Of a stretch of DNA of 64,000 bases, positions 63,336-64,000 are shown in pieces. Every line of letters starts with the position of its first letter. Positions within the stretch are counted from its first letter, which is position 1. Source of the stretch: Bradyrhizobium sp. AUGA SZCCT0283 (GTDB lineage: Bacteria > Pseudomonadota > Alphaproteobacteria > Rhizobiales > Xanthobacteraceae); contig NZ_JAFCLU010000001.1 of NCBI RefSeq assembly GCF_018130385.1, positions 434,001 to 498,000 of the forward strand. The letters are read 5' to 3'. The notes beneath the pieces are model-generated. The model did not search any database, was not told the DNA's origin, and saw only the letters and a list, made by a program, of their open reading frames with translations. Position numbers and translations under genes: made by a program.

Positions 63336-64000
63336 CTACCTTGCCAACGCCTGTTTGATTTCCGCCTGAATGGCGTCCGCCGCCGCCTTGGGATCGGCGG
63401 CTTCCGTAACCGGCCGTCCGACCACCAGATAGTCCGCGCCGGCGGCGATGGCGCGCGCCGGCGTCATGATGCGCTTCTGGTCGCCGGTCGCCGCACCCGC
63501 CGGGCGAATGCCTGGTGTCACCAGATTCATCTGGTGACCGACGATCTTGCGCAGCGCCGCCGCCTCTTCCGGCGAGCTGACGAGGCCGTCGACGCCGAGC
63601 ACCTGCGCCTGCTGCGCGCGCGCTTCCACCAGGTCGGAGACGTTGAGGCGGTAGCCCGCGGCATGCAGATCGCCGTCGTCATACGACGTCAGCACGGTGA
63701 CGGCGAGAATCTTCAGGCCCGATCCGGCGCGCGCCTCGACCGCGGCCTTCATGGTCTGCGGATAGGCGTGCACGGTGAGGAAGGTCGCGCCAAGCTTTGC
63801 GACGCTCTCGACGCCGCGCGCCACCGTGTTGCCGATGTCGTGCAGCTTGAGATCGATAAAAACCTTCTTGCCGGACTTGGCCAATTGCTGCGCCAGTGGC
63901 AATCCGCCGGCATAGGCCAGTTGATAGCCAATCTTGTAGAAGCTCACGCTGTCACCGAGCCGCGCAATCAGCGCTTCCGCCTCGGCCACCCCGGGCAGAT
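63336..64000 (-). CDS. pyrF: Orotidine 5'-phosphate decarboxylase, N-terminus cut off
   Basis: Decarboxylates OMP to UMP, the last step of pyrimidine synthesis. The frame runs past the window edge, so the start and the first residues are missing. The visible 220 residues hold the catalytic lysine/aspartate cluster [13 protein letters not shown] and the phosphate-gripping GIRPAG and [14 protein letters not shown] loops. The gene is first of the leftward pyrF-DUF1330-dapB-gpmA run. Confidence 0.95.
   Translation of the reverse strand, partial: LPGVAEAEALIARLGDSVSFYKIGYQLAYAGGLPLAQQLAKSGKKVFIDLKLHDIGNTVARGVESVAKLGATFLTVHAYPQTMKAAVEARAGSGLKILAVTVLTSYDDGDLHAAGYRLNVSDLVEARAQQAQVLGVDGLVSSPEEAAALRKIVGHQMNLVTPGIRPAGAATGDQKRIMTPARAIAAGADYLVVGRPVTEAADPKAAADAIQAEIKQALAR

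Overview
The window is a GC-rich, densely coding chromosomal segment from an alphaproteobacterium of the Bradyrhizobium/Rhodopseudomonas type (Nitrobacteraceae, order Hyphomicrobiales). This rests on gene order rather than a database search: trpF-trpB-trpA-accD-folC; rpsA-sppA-ihfB; lptC-lptA-lptB-rpoN-hpf-ptsN; an RpoH promoter plus a ROSE-type RNA thermometer before an hsp20 gene followed by a DUF1150 gene; a class II EPSP synthase; and many intergenic palindromic repeats of the kind seen in bradyrhizobia. There is no sign of a plasmid, prophage or integrated island. Almost everything is core genome, with accessory pieces between core blocks.

Layout: 1-245 end of a DUF2231-like membrane gene; 361-7358 leftward block with a metallophosphoesterase, folC, accD, trpA, trpB, trpF, a LapA-domain protein and ihfB; 7530-11858 sppA, rpsA, a small secreted ORF and cmk; 12017-13006 an orphan Bug-type solute receptor lying between cmk and aroA (13025-14362); 14505-16682 a FYDLN-acid protein, tRNA-Ala(GGC), a GIY-YIG gene flanked by 66-bp direct repeats, and the ohrR/ohr peroxide pair; 16863-22670 a CoA transferase and the ugpBAEC glycerol-3-phosphate importer; 22817-25517 the heat-shock unit and a chemoreceptor; 25633-31367 the ptsN/hpf/rpoN/lptBAC block; 31507-39640 RNase D, small ORFs, tRNA-Leu(CAG), an NDUFA9-like protein, uppP, a GST, queG, a thioesterase, an NTF2-like protein and a hydrolase; 39862-45587 infC (AUU start), rpmI, rplT, pheS, pheT; 45594-49657 a TauE permease, a Dph6-like ATPase, an amine oxidase and a YiiX-like hydrolase; 49859-53911 a copper-resistance cluster (small ORF, DUF2933, csoR, P1B-ATPase, Spy-like protein); 53929-58877 HMG-CoA lyase, an EI24 protein and a type III PKS / ICMT methyltransferase / MFS exporter operon; 59029-64000 nth, DUF2244, an Ada-like protein, gpmA, dapB, DUF1330 and pyrF (cut by the edge).

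Operon logic is clear in many places from 4-bp stop/start overlaps (ATGA or GTGA): trpF/trpB/trpA, accD/folC, lptC/lptA, ugpA/ugpE, pheS/pheT, amine oxidase/Dph6-like, and PKS/ICMT/MFS. The most interesting points are the complete RpoH-promoter/ROSE/hsp20 control region; the PKS-methyltransferase-exporter operon, probably making and exporting a methylated alkylpyrone or resorcinol lipid; the divergent csoR/P1B-ATPase copper unit with an unannotated 43-residue ORF; the AUU start of infC and a terminator hairpin in the rpmI leader; and at least nine families of intergenic inverted repeats, some sitting inside operons or supplying a stop codon.
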